NCBI GenBank assembly: GCA_025927475.1
Contig: JAICLL010000009.1
Coordinates: 1-64,000 of the forward strand
Direction: 5' to 3'
Length of the DNA: 64,000 nucleotides
Origin: Pirellulales bacterium
Lineage (GTDB): Bacteria > Planctomycetota > Planctomycetia > Pirellulales > JAICIG01
Numbering within the stretch: the first letter of the stretch is position 1; each line of letters starts with the position of its first letter. Below, one piece after another: positions 8,432 to 15,589 of this stretch. Under the pieces are notes generated by a model that saw nothing but the letters and a program-made list of their open reading frames with translations, was not told the DNA's origin and did no database searches. The translations under genes and the position numbers were made by a program.

Positions 8432-9535
8432 TCAACGCCGTTCGGCGTGCATTCCGGCCGTCGCCACGTCGCTGCGTTCGACGATGCGGGCCGTATCGCC
8501 GGCCAGCCGTTTGGAAAACTCGCCCGCCGCCGAAGAGAGCAAATGGTGCGAATCAAAGAACTGCGACTCCCGCATCCACCGCCGCGCGTCGATCACTGGC
8601 ACGCGATAATCATGCGATGTTTGCTGGATAAACTCATCGACCTTGCGGCGCGCCGCGGGCGAATACCAACTTGCGAACTTCTTGCCTTCGGGCATGAGCA
8701 CCAAGGCCGGCGGCGCCGCGTGTCGCTGGCAAAGCCGCACAGTTTCGAGCACCGCCTCGGCGCCCGGTCCAAACTTGAAATCGCCCAGCACGCCGGCGTA
8801 TTTCAACCGGGCGACCTCTAGGGCTGCCGCATCGCGCGGCGCGCAGCGCTGCTCGTCGAGTCCTTGCCATCCGCGTGGATCGAAATCGCTCAGGCCGGTG
8901 CTCCAGCCTTCGGGCGGAAGCCAGCGGCTGGAAATTTGCCCCAGAATCGCGTAGCGGTGCGTGTGCCAGGGCGCCAGGCTGCCCGAGATCCATTGTCGCG
9001 TCAAGCGCGCCGCGTCGGTGGTGCCGCGGCTCAACAGCGCCAGATCGCCCGACCAGAGCCGCGACGCATCGAGCGGCTCGGCTTCGAGCAGCGGATGGCG
9101 ATCGGCGAGCATCGCCGGAAAGACTTCGACCAGCACCAAATCTGCCTGGAACCCGGCCTTGAACAGCCGCTGCAAAACAATCCATTCGGTCAAGGGCCCC
9201 GCCGCCGAAAGACCGAAGTTGTAAACGACGGCGGGCCTGCCATAAGCCGCCTGCAACTGTCGTTCAAACGCCGCGGCATCGACGCCGTTGAAGGTGCGCG
9301 AGCTGCCCACCAGCAGCACGCGCATCGCGCCAGGCGAAGCGCCCTCGAAACGACGGCGAAGCTGGTGAAATTTGCGGCCATAAAGCGGATCGCGCAGTTC
9401 GGGCAAACTTGTTTCGACCGCAGCGAACAGCGCCAGTTGCAATCCGGCGAAACAAACCAGCGCGCAGACCATCGCCACTCGGGCGCGCCTCGCCGATTTG
9501 CATGCATGGCGCGCGACGCGCCGCGGGCCGGACAT
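8432..9535 (-). CDS. SGNH-hydrolase-like protein with N-terminal membrane anchor
   Basis: The product is 367 aa from the ATG at 9535. The open frame extends upstream through the palindromic repeats at 9547-9630, which should not be coding. A basic N-terminus is followed by one membrane helix (MVCALVCFAGLQLALFAAV). The next part carries RVLLVGSSRTFNGVD, with a Ser in the block-I position of SGNH esterases, and near the C-terminus FFDSHHLLSSAAGEF gives a D-x-x-H pair in block-V position. Together these suggest an extracytoplasmic SGNH/DUF1574-like esterase or acetyl-transfer protein. The block-I Gly-Asp is replaced (GSS rather than GDS), so catalysis is uncertain. The next gene downstream is a polytopic GT-C-like protein, which fits a role in envelope or exopolysaccharide modification. 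Confidence 0.6.
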   Translation of the reverse strand: MSGPRRVARHACKSARRARVAMVCALVCFAGLQLALFAAVETSLPELRDPLYGRKFHQLRRRFEGASPGAMRVLLVGSSRTFNGVDAAAFERQLQAAYGRPAVVYNFGLSAAGPLTEWIVLQRLFKAGFQADLVLVEVFPAMLADRHPLLEAEPLDASRLWSGDLALLSRGTTDAARLTRQWISGSLAPWHTHRYAILGQISSRWLPPEGWSTGLSDFDPRGWQGLDEQRCAPRDAAALEVARLKYAGVLGDFKFGPGAEAVLETVRLCQRHAAPPALVLMPEGKKFASWYSPAARRKVDEFIQQTSHDYRVPVIDARRWMRESQFFDSHHLLSSAAGEFSKRLAGDTARIVERSDVATAGMHAERR

Positions 9536-9546
9536 AGGTATGGCTC

Positions 9547-9630
9547 GGTACTCCCGGCCCTTGTGGCCGGCAAAGGGTAGTCCCGGCCCTTGTGGCCGGT
9601 GAAAGGTAGTTCCGGCCCTTGTGGCCGGCA
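9547..9630. repeat. Three tandem copies of CCGGCCCTTGTGGCCGG palindrome
   Basis: Copies lie at 9547-9572, 9576-9600 and 9606-9630. Each reads GGTA(G/C)T(C/T) followed by CCGGCCCTTGTGGCCGG. The inner arms CCGGCC/GGCCGG form a hairpin with a CTTGT loop. The gaps are only 3-5 bases, too short for CRISPR spacers. Related single or paired copies occur at 13000-13145, 28125-28150 and 37506-37590. Confidence 0.85.
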
Positions 9631-9715
9631 GTGTTCGAGGTGAAGGTCGCCGGGCACACTGACCGCAGATACCGGCTGACGGGGCGGGGAGCATAACGCC
9701 CCGCTCGACGCGAAG

Positions 9716-10783
9716 TCAACGGCATTTTACCGTCGAAAAGCCGCAGGCGCGGAACTTGCGCGCGGCGGCTGACGAAGTGAGAAACTCCAAAAACGCGCGG
9801 GCGTCGTCGGGCAAGCGAGCCGTCTTGAGCACCGCGGCGCGATAGGCGATGTCGATCGCCGCGGCACGCGGGCAGAGCAGAATTCGGACGCCGCTCGCCG
9901 CGGCGGCGTCGCTGCTGTACACGATCGCGGCATCCGCGCGGCCGGCGTGGAGCACCGACAACACTGCTCGCGAGCTATCGGCACTCACCATTCGATCTCG
10001 CAGAGCCTCACATAAACCAACCTGCGACAGGTAGCACTCGCTATATCTGCCCAACGGCGATTCGGGATCGGCAATGGCAATCCGTTTCCACCGCGGGCGC
10101 AGCAGTTCAGCGGGACGCCGCAAACGTGCCTTGGAACTTTCGGGAACAACCACGGCCAGACCGTTGCGGGCCAAGTGTGGCGGTTTGGCGGCGGCGGTCA
10201 GCCCGGCTCGTGCGAGCCTTGACACCTGGGCCGCGTCGGCGGAAAGGAACAGATCGCACGGCGAGCCGGCCAGAATATGATCGGCCAACTCGTTCGACGC
10301 GCCGAACACCGCCCGCACACGCACCGCCGGTTGCCGCAAGGTGTATTCGGCCAGCAATTGCCCCAGCACTTCCTCCAAGCTGATGGCCGCCGAGACGTGC
10401 AGGTGCGCTTGGCGATGGTCGACGTGGAGCACGCGCGGCAAAATCTGGGTGGCGGCGGCCTGCACCTCGGTTTGCAGTTCACGAAAAATCTGCACCGCCC
10501 GCTTGCCAAATTCGGTCAGCCGCGCGCCGCCGCCTTGCTTGCCGCCGATGGCGCTTTCGACCAAGGGCACGCCCGCCGACTCGTTGACGCTCTGCACCAG
10601 CAACCAGGCATGTCGATAGGACATGCCGATTTGGCGGGCCGCGGCGCTGATGCTTCGCCAGCGGTCGATGGCCTGCAACAGCTCGACGCGGCCCGGTCCC
10701 AAAATGGCCTGGCCCTCGCGCTCGGCCCAAACGCGCAGCCGCAACGACCAATCGTTTCGCCAGCCTTTCTCGGAATGTTTCAT
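9716..10783 (-). CDS. ModE-type HTH fused to ModA-like molybdate-binding domain
   Basis: The product is 355 aa; GGAGG sits four bases before the ATG. Residues about 28-105 match the ModE N-terminal winged helix: GPGRVELLQAIDRWRSISAA, IGMSYRHAWLLVQSVN and the diagnostic GGKQGGGARLTEFG loop. In classical ModE the C-terminus carries TOBE/Mop domains. Here residues about 125-350 instead resemble a periplasmic oxyanion-binding protein of the ModA type (VRAVFGASNELADHI, CDLFLSADAAQVSRL, NGLAVVVP, IAIADPESPLGRY, GRADAAIVYSSD). There is no signal peptide, so the binding domain should be cytoplasmic and act as the sensor. The gene faces a DUF1559 gene across a ModE-like operator. No modBC transporter genes are in the window. 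Molybdate or tungstate as ligand is inferred from the family. Confidence 0.85.
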   Translation of the reverse strand: MKHSEKGWRNDWSLRLRVWAEREGQAILGPGRVELLQAIDRWRSISAAARQIGMSYRHAWLLVQSVNESAGVPLVESAIGGKQGGGARLTEFGKRAVQIFRELQTEVQAAATQILPRVLHVDHRQAHLHVSAAISLEEVLGQLLAEYTLRQPAVRVRAVFGASNELADHILAGSPCDLFLSADAAQVSRLARAGLTAAAKPPHLARNGLAVVVPESSKARLRRPAELLRPRWKRIAIADPESPLGRYSECYLSQVGLCEALRDRMVSADSSRAVLSVLHAGRADAAIVYSSDAAAASGVRILLCPRAAAIDIAYRAAVLKTARLPDDARAFLEFLTSSAAARKFRACGFSTVKCR

Positions 10784-10817
10784 GATTCCTCCAGGGCCGA
10801 TCTTAGCAGCCGGTTGC

Positions 10818-10847
10818 TTGACAGATCGCTATATTCAACTGTATATA
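10818..10847 (+). promoter_or_regulatory. Sigma-70-like promoter toward the DUF1559 gene
   Basis: TTGACA at 10818-10823 and TATATA at 10842-10847 are separated by 18 bases, reading right toward the gene at 10934. The ModE-like operator (10827-10850) covers the spacer and the -10, so a bound regulator would block it. Confidence 0.5.
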
Positions 10848-10850
10848 GCG
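10827..10850. promoter_or_regulatory. ModE-like operator
   Basis: This is a perfect inverted repeat, CGCTATAT (10827-10834), 8-base spacer, ATATAGCG (10843-10850). It closely resembles the known ModE box (CGNTATATA, 6-base gap, TATATARCG). It lies 44 bases upstream of the ModE-ModA fusion gene, which makes an autoregulatory site the simplest reading. Confidence 0.75.
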
Positions 10851-10933
10851 TTGGAGTTGTGCGGTAGGGTGGGACTCGTTTCATTCGGCCCACCCTACGA
10901 TTTCTAAACTCGCCGTTCCCGCAAAGACATGCC

Positions 10934-11965
10934 ATGCCGCGACGCCCTGGTTTTACGCTCGTCGAATTGCTTGTCGTGATCGCCATCCTTGGGCTGCTGG
11001 CGGCGTTGCTGCTGCCGGCGGTCCAGGCCGCCCGCGAATCGGCCCGCCGCGCCGAGTGCAACAACCACCTGAAACAGCTCGGCGTCGCCTTGCAGAATTA
11101 TCACTCGATGATGAACCGGTTTCCGCCGGGCAGGTTGCGCTGCGAGACGACGCCGAACCAGGGCCGCTGCTATTCGGCGTACATCTTTCTGCTGCCCTAC
11201 CTGGAGGCAGCCAACGTGCAGCGAAACTTCCACCTGCTGGCGAACGCCGATTCGCCCGACCCCGTTTGGCCGGGGGCGAACGATGCCGCCCGGCTGCTGC
11301 GCTTGCCCGTGCTGCTCTGTCCCAGCGACAGCGGCCAGATCATTCAGCCCGGCTTTCAAGTCCACAATTACCCGCTGAACACGGGAACGACGTTTCCCGT
11401 CTCGCCGCTGAATCCGGGCGGGGTGCCGGTGACCGGCGTTTTTTTCGAGAACTCAACGGTCAATTTGATCGACGTGACCGACGGCAGCAGCCAGACGATT
11501 TGCATTAGTGAGACGACGCTCTCGGAGTCGGGCATGGGAGAGGATCCTCCAAAACACTGGAATGGCCAGCCGACGCGGGGTTTCGTGCTCACCAGCGGCA
11601 ATGACAACGCCTGGAACGGTCCGGAGCTCACCAGCTATCCGGGGCAATGCGTGCCCGGCAACCGACTCGAACAAGGACGCGGCAGCAAGTGGTTTTTCGG
11701 CGCCCCGGGCCACGCCATGTACAACCACATGCGCCCGCCGAACGATCCGGGCATCGACTGCCGCGGCGGCGTGCCGCTCAGCAATCGTGGGCCGAGCGTC
11801 TGGAACCTCGTCTCGCATAACATCACGGCTCACAGCAATCATCCCACCGGCGTCAACGCGCTGTTTTGCGACGGGCACGTGCAATTCGTTACCGACAAGG
11901 TCAACTTGCGCATCTGGCGAGGCTATGGCAGCCGCAACCGGGGCGAAGTCATCGGGCCGGAATAA
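10934..11965 (+). CDS. DUF1559 pseudopilin-like protein with type IV prepilin N-terminus
   Basis: The product is 343 aa. The N-terminus [20 protein letters not shown] is a type IV prepilin cleavage and methylation motif (cleavage after PG, Phe at +1, Glu at +5) followed by the hydrophobic assembly helix. The next residues ([32 protein letters not shown]) and the C-terminal [17 protein letters not shown] are hallmarks of DUF1559 (also called SBP_bac_10), a family greatly expanded in planctomycetes. Such proteins are thought to be pseudopilins assembled at the cell envelope, with the C-terminal globular part outside. The gene is divergent from the ModE-ModA fusion and has a promoter at 10818-10847 overlapped by the ModE-like box, so molybdenum-responsive expression is possible but unproven. 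Confidence 0.92.
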   Translation: MPRRPGFTLVELLVVIAILGLLAALLLPAVQAARESARRAECNNHLKQLGVALQNYHSMMNRFPPGRLRCETTPNQGRCYSAYIFLLPYLEAANVQRNFHLLANADSPDPVWPGANDAARLLRLPVLLCPSDSGQIIQPGFQVHNYPLNTGTTFPVSPLNPGGVPVTGVFFENSTVNLIDVTDGSSQTICISETTLSESGMGEDPPKHWNGQPTRGFVLTSGNDNAWNGPELTSYPGQCVPGNRLEQGRGSKWFFGAPGHAMYNHMRPPNDPGIDCRGGVPLSNRGPSVWNLVSHNITAHSNHPTGVNALFCDGHVQFVTDKVNLRIWRGYGSRNRGEVIGPE

Positions 11966-12254
11966 AACGATCCGGAATCTTCCGTCGCTCGGTAGCTGGT
12001 GATTGGTGGCTGGTGATTGGTGGCTGGGGGCAGAGCCTTGGCGATGCCCCGGCTCATCGGACCAGCGATTGCAAGCCCCCCATAGGCATGGTGATGCGCA
12101 CGGCCGTGCGCATCGGCGCGCTCATTTGCTTTGAGTGAGGTGGTCAACGTCCGCTCTAAGAGTCTGGCGATCCGCCGATCGGATTGCGCCAGGGCATCGG
12201 CAAGTCTCTGCCCAAGCACCGGGATTCTCTGCGCAATGGCGCGGGGTGCGTTCA

Positions 12255-12983
12255 CTACAAATCCACGCTGTCTTGGCTGCGTGGCAGATCGTCGAGGCTT
12301 GCCAGTCCGAAAAGCTGCAAGAAGCGGGGCGTGGTCTGATAACGCACGGTTCGCGGCGCCGCCGCGTCGCGCACCACCGCGAGCAACTGCCGCCGCACCA
12401 GTTGCGACAAGAGCGCTCCGCACGGTCGGCCCCGCACGCGGCCTACTTCGTCGGCGGTTTGTGGACCTTTGTACGCAACGATCGACAAAATCTCGATCGC
12501 CGCCGGCGAAAGCCGCGTCTGCCGGGTCCGCCCGTAAAACTTGTCGCGCAGCCGCTGATAGGCGTCCGCCAGCACCAGGCGATAGCCGCCGGCTTCGCTG
12601 ATGATCTGGTAGGGACAGGCATTGGCGCGGTATTGGTCGTTCAGCTCGCGCACCATGTCGTCGATCTCGGCCGGGCGAACGCCGCGCATCAGGCCGGCCA
12701 CCCGCTCGCCGGCCAGCGGCTGATTGTCGCTACTTCCCACAAAGAGCATCGCCTCGAGAATGCTGCGCGGAGTGACCGGGCAGGGATCGACCTCGGGCAC
12801 GGCCTCGGCAGGCGCGGGTGGCGGCTCGCCCGCGGCAAGACCCGATTCATCCGCGGGCGCCGACTCGCTGTAAGGGTCTTGCCCGACCGACAGCATTTCG
12901 GCAAACGCCGCGCTGAGGTCCGAGAGCGAAAGCCCGCGGTCAAGCGGTTGTTCCGTACTACCAGACGTTTCCGTTGCGGTCAT
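12255..12983 (-). CDS. scpB: Segregation and condensation protein B
   Basis: The product is 242 aa. After an acidic, low-complexity N-terminal 70 residues, the ScpB core begins at SILEAMLFVGSSDNQPL and contains two winged-helix units. LSPAAIEILSIVAYKGPQT and VGRVRGRPCGALLSQLVRR are the conserved second-unit motifs, followed by RTVRYQTTPRFLQLFGLASLDDLP. ScpB dimerises and binds the kleisin ScpA to form the SMC condensin complex that organises and segregates the chromosome. No scpA is visible in this window, so the pair is not adjacent here. The extended N-terminus (Pro/Ala/Glu-rich) is longer than in Bacillus-type ScpB and is probably disordered. Confidence 0.93.
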   Translation of the reverse strand: MTATETSGSTEQPLDRGLSLSDLSAAFAEMLSVGQDPYSESAPADESGLAAGEPPPAPAEAVPEVDPCPVTPRSILEAMLFVGSSDNQPLAGERVAGLMRGVRPAEIDDMVRELNDQYRANACPYQIISEAGGYRLVLADAYQRLRDKFYGRTRQTRLSPAAIEILSIVAYKGPQTADEVGRVRGRPCGALLSQLVRRQLLAVVRDAAAPRTVRYQTTPRFLQLFGLASLDDLPRSQDSVDL

Positions 12984-12999
12984 GAAATCCCTTACGCGA

Positions 13000-13145
13000 G
13001 GTAGCTTCCGGCCTTGTGCCGGCTGGCGAGCAGCGGCCTCTCGAATTTGTCTCGGGAACGTACATCAATCGCCCACGCGAGGTAGCTTCTGGCCTTGTGC
13101 AGGCACAACATCGTTTCCGCGCCGGCCACCAGGGCCGGGACTACC
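13000..13145. repeat. Three copies of the intergenic palindrome (two direct, one inverted)
   Basis: Direct degenerate copies lie at 13000-13024 (GGTAGCTTCCGGCCTTGTGC start) and 13081-13105. An inverted copy lies at 13121-13145, reading GCCGGCCACCAGGGCCGG then GACTACC. They fill most of the gap between scpB and the epimerase gene. Confidence 0.75.
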
Positions 13146-13176
13146 GATGTCGCTCTGGGCGGTGCGAGAAGCGACA

Positions 13177-14022
13177 TTATCGCTTGTTCCACTCGCGTTT
13201 GATAAACGCCAAACCATCGCGGGCAAGCTGGTCTTCGCTCTCAAACATTCGCCGCCAGATTTTGGTGGCGGCGGCCAAGGCGGGCAAGGCCAACCCGAAC
13301 GCCTCGATCACAAACCAGCCGTCGTAGCCCGTCTGCTTCAGTGTGTCGAACGTCAGGTCCCAATGAATATGTCCGCGGCCCGGCGTGCCTCGGTCGTTCT
13401 CTGAAAGATGGACGTGAACCGTGTATTCGGCGCAGCAGCGAATGGCCTCGGCCAGGTCTTTTTCTTCGATATTGGCGTGGAAGGTGTCGTACATCATGCG
13501 GCAGTTGGGGTGTCCCACTTCGCGGATAAAGCGAGCGGTGTCGGCCGCCGTGTTGAGCAGATAACACTCAAAGCGGTTGAGATACTCGACGGCCAGCGTA
13601 ACGCCGCACTGCGCCGCGTGCTCGGCGGTGGCCCGCATGCTTTCGACGCCCCACTTCCATTCATCGGCGGTCGGCACTCCGCCGGTGAATCCGCCCAGGG
13701 TCGAGTGAAACGGCCCGGCCATGATCTTGGCGCCCACCGCCTGGCAGCAGTCGAGCGTGCGCTGATTGTTTTCGATGCCTTTGGCACGCGCCGCGCTGTC
13801 GGAGCTGATCGGATTGTCGTCGGCCCCGCGGCAGGTGACCACCGTCCGTTCCAGCCCGTGATCGTCGAGCCAGCGGCCTAGCTCGGCGTATTTCTTGGTG
13901 TCGTGATCGAACACCGGGAACTCGACGCCGTCGTAGCCCATCTGTTTGAGCCGCTCCATGATCGGGCGGTGTTCGTCGCGGACGGTGTCGGTCCAAAGCA
14001 GCATGTTCATGCCGAATTTCAT
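13177..14022 (-). CDS. Ketose 3-epimerase-like TIM-barrel enzyme (sugar phosphate isomerase/epimerase family)
   Basis: The product is 281 aa from the ATG at 14022, which has AGGA six bases upstream (gaggatctcccATG). It begins MKFGMNMLLWTD, typical of D-psicose/D-tagatose 3-epimerases. Metal ligands are all present: Glu in VEYLNRFECYLLNT (146), Asp in MMYDTFHANIEE (179), His in VHVHLSENDRGTPGRGHIHW (205) and Glu in FVIEAF (240). Their spacing (146/179/205/240) is identical to that of the known D-psicose epimerase set (152/185/211/246). It should interconvert ketoses at C3 using a divalent metal. The natural substrate in this organism is unknown. It follows the AcpH-like gene by 14 bases and probably shares its transcript. 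Confidence 0.88.
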   Translation of the reverse strand: MKFGMNMLLWTDTVRDEHRPIMERLKQMGYDGVEFPVFDHDTKKYAELGRWLDDHGLERTVVTCRGADDNPISSDSAARAKGIENNQRTLDCCQAVGAKIMAGPFHSTLGGFTGGVPTADEWKWGVESMRATAEHAAQCGVTLAVEYLNRFECYLLNTAADTARFIREVGHPNCRMMYDTFHANIEEKDLAEAIRCCAEYTVHVHLSENDRGTPGRGHIHWDLTFDTLKQTGYDGWFVIEAFGLALPALAAATKIWRRMFESEDQLARDGLAFIKREWNKR

Positions 14023-14036
14023 GGGAGATCCTCTAT

Positions 14037-14729
14037 CTAAATGTGGGATGCTGAGTATGAAACATGAGGTCCGATTCCCGTCACATCTGGCGAAAGCAAC
14101 TCCTCGCGCCGCTGATTCACCGATCGCCGCATGTCGGGCAGCAGCTCGGCGAACGCTTCTGGCAACGGCGCCAGCCCGACCCGCCGCAAAACCTGGTTCA
14201 GCCGGTAACACAGTTTGCCATCGTCGAGGTAATCCCACAAGAATCGCTCATTGAGAAAGAGCGGAATGAACTGGGCCAACTTCTCGGGCGGCGCGGTGGC
14301 CATTCGCCCCAGAGCCGCTTCGACCCAGCAGGCATCGATGCGATGCAACGCATGGTAATAGCTTTCCAGTTCCGCGGGCTGCTCGGCGATCAGGCAGGCG
14401 TCGAGCAGCAATTCGACCAGAATGTGCCCCAGAAAACTCGGACGCAGGCCATCATCGGGCGGCAACCGGTCGCGCACCAGGACGGTAAATTGCCACGACA
14501 ACTCGGCGAACGCGCGTGTTTCGTGAAACCAACGGTCGTCGACGTGATGTCGCTCGACGCCGCGGGCCAGCGAAGCCATCCGGGGATCGGCATCGTCAGT
14601 AAAGGGCCGGGCATGCTTCGACCGCACTTTCACCCGCCGGGCCACCACATTCAGCCAATCGGGCACCGCCGTGCCCGCCAGAAAATAGGCGTCGTCCGTG
14701 AACCGCCGACCGTGGGCGAAGTAGTTCAT
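14037..14729 (-). CDS. AcpH-like helical protein (MNYxAH family), function uncertain
   Basis: The product is 230 aa from the ATG at 14729 (MNYFAHGRRFTDDAYFLAGT). The start is chosen because sequence upstream looks like unrelated integrase remnant. N-terminal MNYFAH, then AVPDWLNVVARRVKVRSK, GVERHHVDDRWFHET and LGHILVELLLDACLI recall acyl carrier protein phosphodiesterase (AcpH), an all-alpha metal-dependent hydrolase, although the protein is longer at its C-terminus (to about 230 aa). Conserved His and Asp residues are clustered in these segments, as a metal site would require. No acyl carrier protein gene is nearby, so the substrate cannot be named. It precedes the epimerase gene by 14 bases. 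Confidence 0.6.
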   Translation of the reverse strand: MNYFAHGRRFTDDAYFLAGTAVPDWLNVVARRVKVRSKHARPFTDDADPRMASLARGVERHHVDDRWFHETRAFAELSWQFTVLVRDRLPPDDGLRPSFLGHILVELLLDACLIAEQPAELESYYHALHRIDACWVEAALGRMATAPPEKLAQFIPLFLNERFLWDYLDDGKLCYRLNQVLRRVGLAPLPEAFAELLPDMRRSVNQRREELLSPDVTGIGPHVSYSASHI

Positions 14730-14825
14730 GCGTTCTGGAATCGAATCATTGCCGTTTTTGAGCGACCGCAGATGTGCCAGAACCTCCGCGGTGGTGAATC
14801 CGATACGCGGCAAGTGGTTAAGGAT

Positions 14826-14951
14826 TATTCGATCAGCGGGCGTGTAACGCGCCAGGTATTGAGCACCTGTTCCGCTCCGCCGAACGGTCGTACCGGCAGA
14901 GCGGTCGCGGAGTTGCAAATCCTGAACCAGCCGCTGGCGCAGCGAGGACAT
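14826..14951 (-). pseudogene. Remnant of a tyrosine-integrase N-terminal domain
   Basis: In frame with and upstream of the AcpH-like gene, the translation MSSLRQRLVQDLQLRDRSAG followed by TTVRRSGTGAQYLARY resembles the first forty or so residues of core-binding domains from tyrosine recombinases. It then breaks into unrelated sequence, and no catalytic domain follows. A decayed insertion is the most likely explanation; chance resemblance cannot be excluded. Confidence 0.4.
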
Positions 14952-14975
14952 GCGGCGAACGTTCGGAAGACACAC

Positions 14976-15515
14976 GGCAAGCGGAGCGCATTACTCTTCG
15001 AGCATGTTTGTGCTGAGGCCAGCGCGCAAGTCTTTAAAACCGGTACAACCTGTTCAACCAGTCCCTGTGACGGCCCCGCCTTGCTCTGGAAGCCGCGCCA
15101 CCGGCCACCGCGAAGCGGTTCAGTTCAATTTGCAAAGACCGCGCGCGGCACCAAGCCGAAAAATGACTTACGACGAGTCAAGGGCCGTCCGACCGACATC
15201 GTGCCGCAGGCAACTGCACCTTGGCTCGTTGGAAGACATACCACAAATCGCTAGAAAAACGACCAAGCCAGTTTTTTGGGAGACTACGGAGAGAGGGGCC
15301 GTCGAAGCGGCGTTTTTGCACGTTGTGCAAATGCACTTCAGGCCGCCAGGTCGCCTGCTCGACCGCCTGTGGGGCCGAGGGGTCGTTGCTTTTCGCATGC
15401 GAGTTGCCCCCGAGGTGTCTTTACCGGGTCGGGCGCCTGCCAAAGTGGCGGCTTGCCGCCGGGCGATTTTTCGGTAAGCTGGCGTCTTGGCCGTTTTGCG
15501 GCCAGTAAATTCCGG
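14976..15515. other. Gene-poor stretch upstream of the tRNA gene
   Basis: No convincing coding region is seen in these 540 bases; the short open frames lack ribosome sites and family motifs. A small inverted repeat, TGGCCGTTTTGCGGCCA, lies at 15489-15505 immediately ahead of the tRNA, and TAAATT at 15506-15511 could be part of its promoter. Neither is certain. Confidence 0.5.
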
Positions 15516-15589
15516 GGCGGCGTAGCTCAGTTGGTTAGAGCAGCGGAATCATAATCCGCGTGTCCGGGGTTCGAGTCCCTGCGCCGCTA
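15516..15589 (+). tRNA. tRNA with CAU anticodon (elongator Met, or Ile2)
   Basis: A full cloverleaf can be drawn. The acceptor 5' strand is GGCGGCG and the D arm GCTCAGTTGGTTAGAGC. The anticodon stem GCGGA/TCCGC has loop ATCATAA (anticodon CAT). The T arm is CGGGG TTCGAGT CCCTG and the acceptor 3' strand CGCCGCT, with discriminator A. The 3' CCA is not encoded. The anticodon stem lacks the three G-C pairs of an initiator tRNA, so it is elongator Met or lysidine-modified Ile. The first acceptor pair is G1-U72. Its 3' half is the attachment site of the integrative element. Confidence 0.95.

Noticed and set aside
9547-9630. Short CRISPR array
   Set aside because: The repeats are regularly spaced, but the gaps are 3-5 bases, there are only three copies, and related copies occur singly elsewhere without cas genes.
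9536-9694. N-terminal extension of the SGNH-like protein
   Set aside because: It translates the palindromic repeats, which occur elsewhere as non-coding sequence.
15168-15443. Small minus-strand gene upstream of the tRNA
   Set aside because: The product is Arg/Thr/Cys-rich without any motif and there is no ribosome site.
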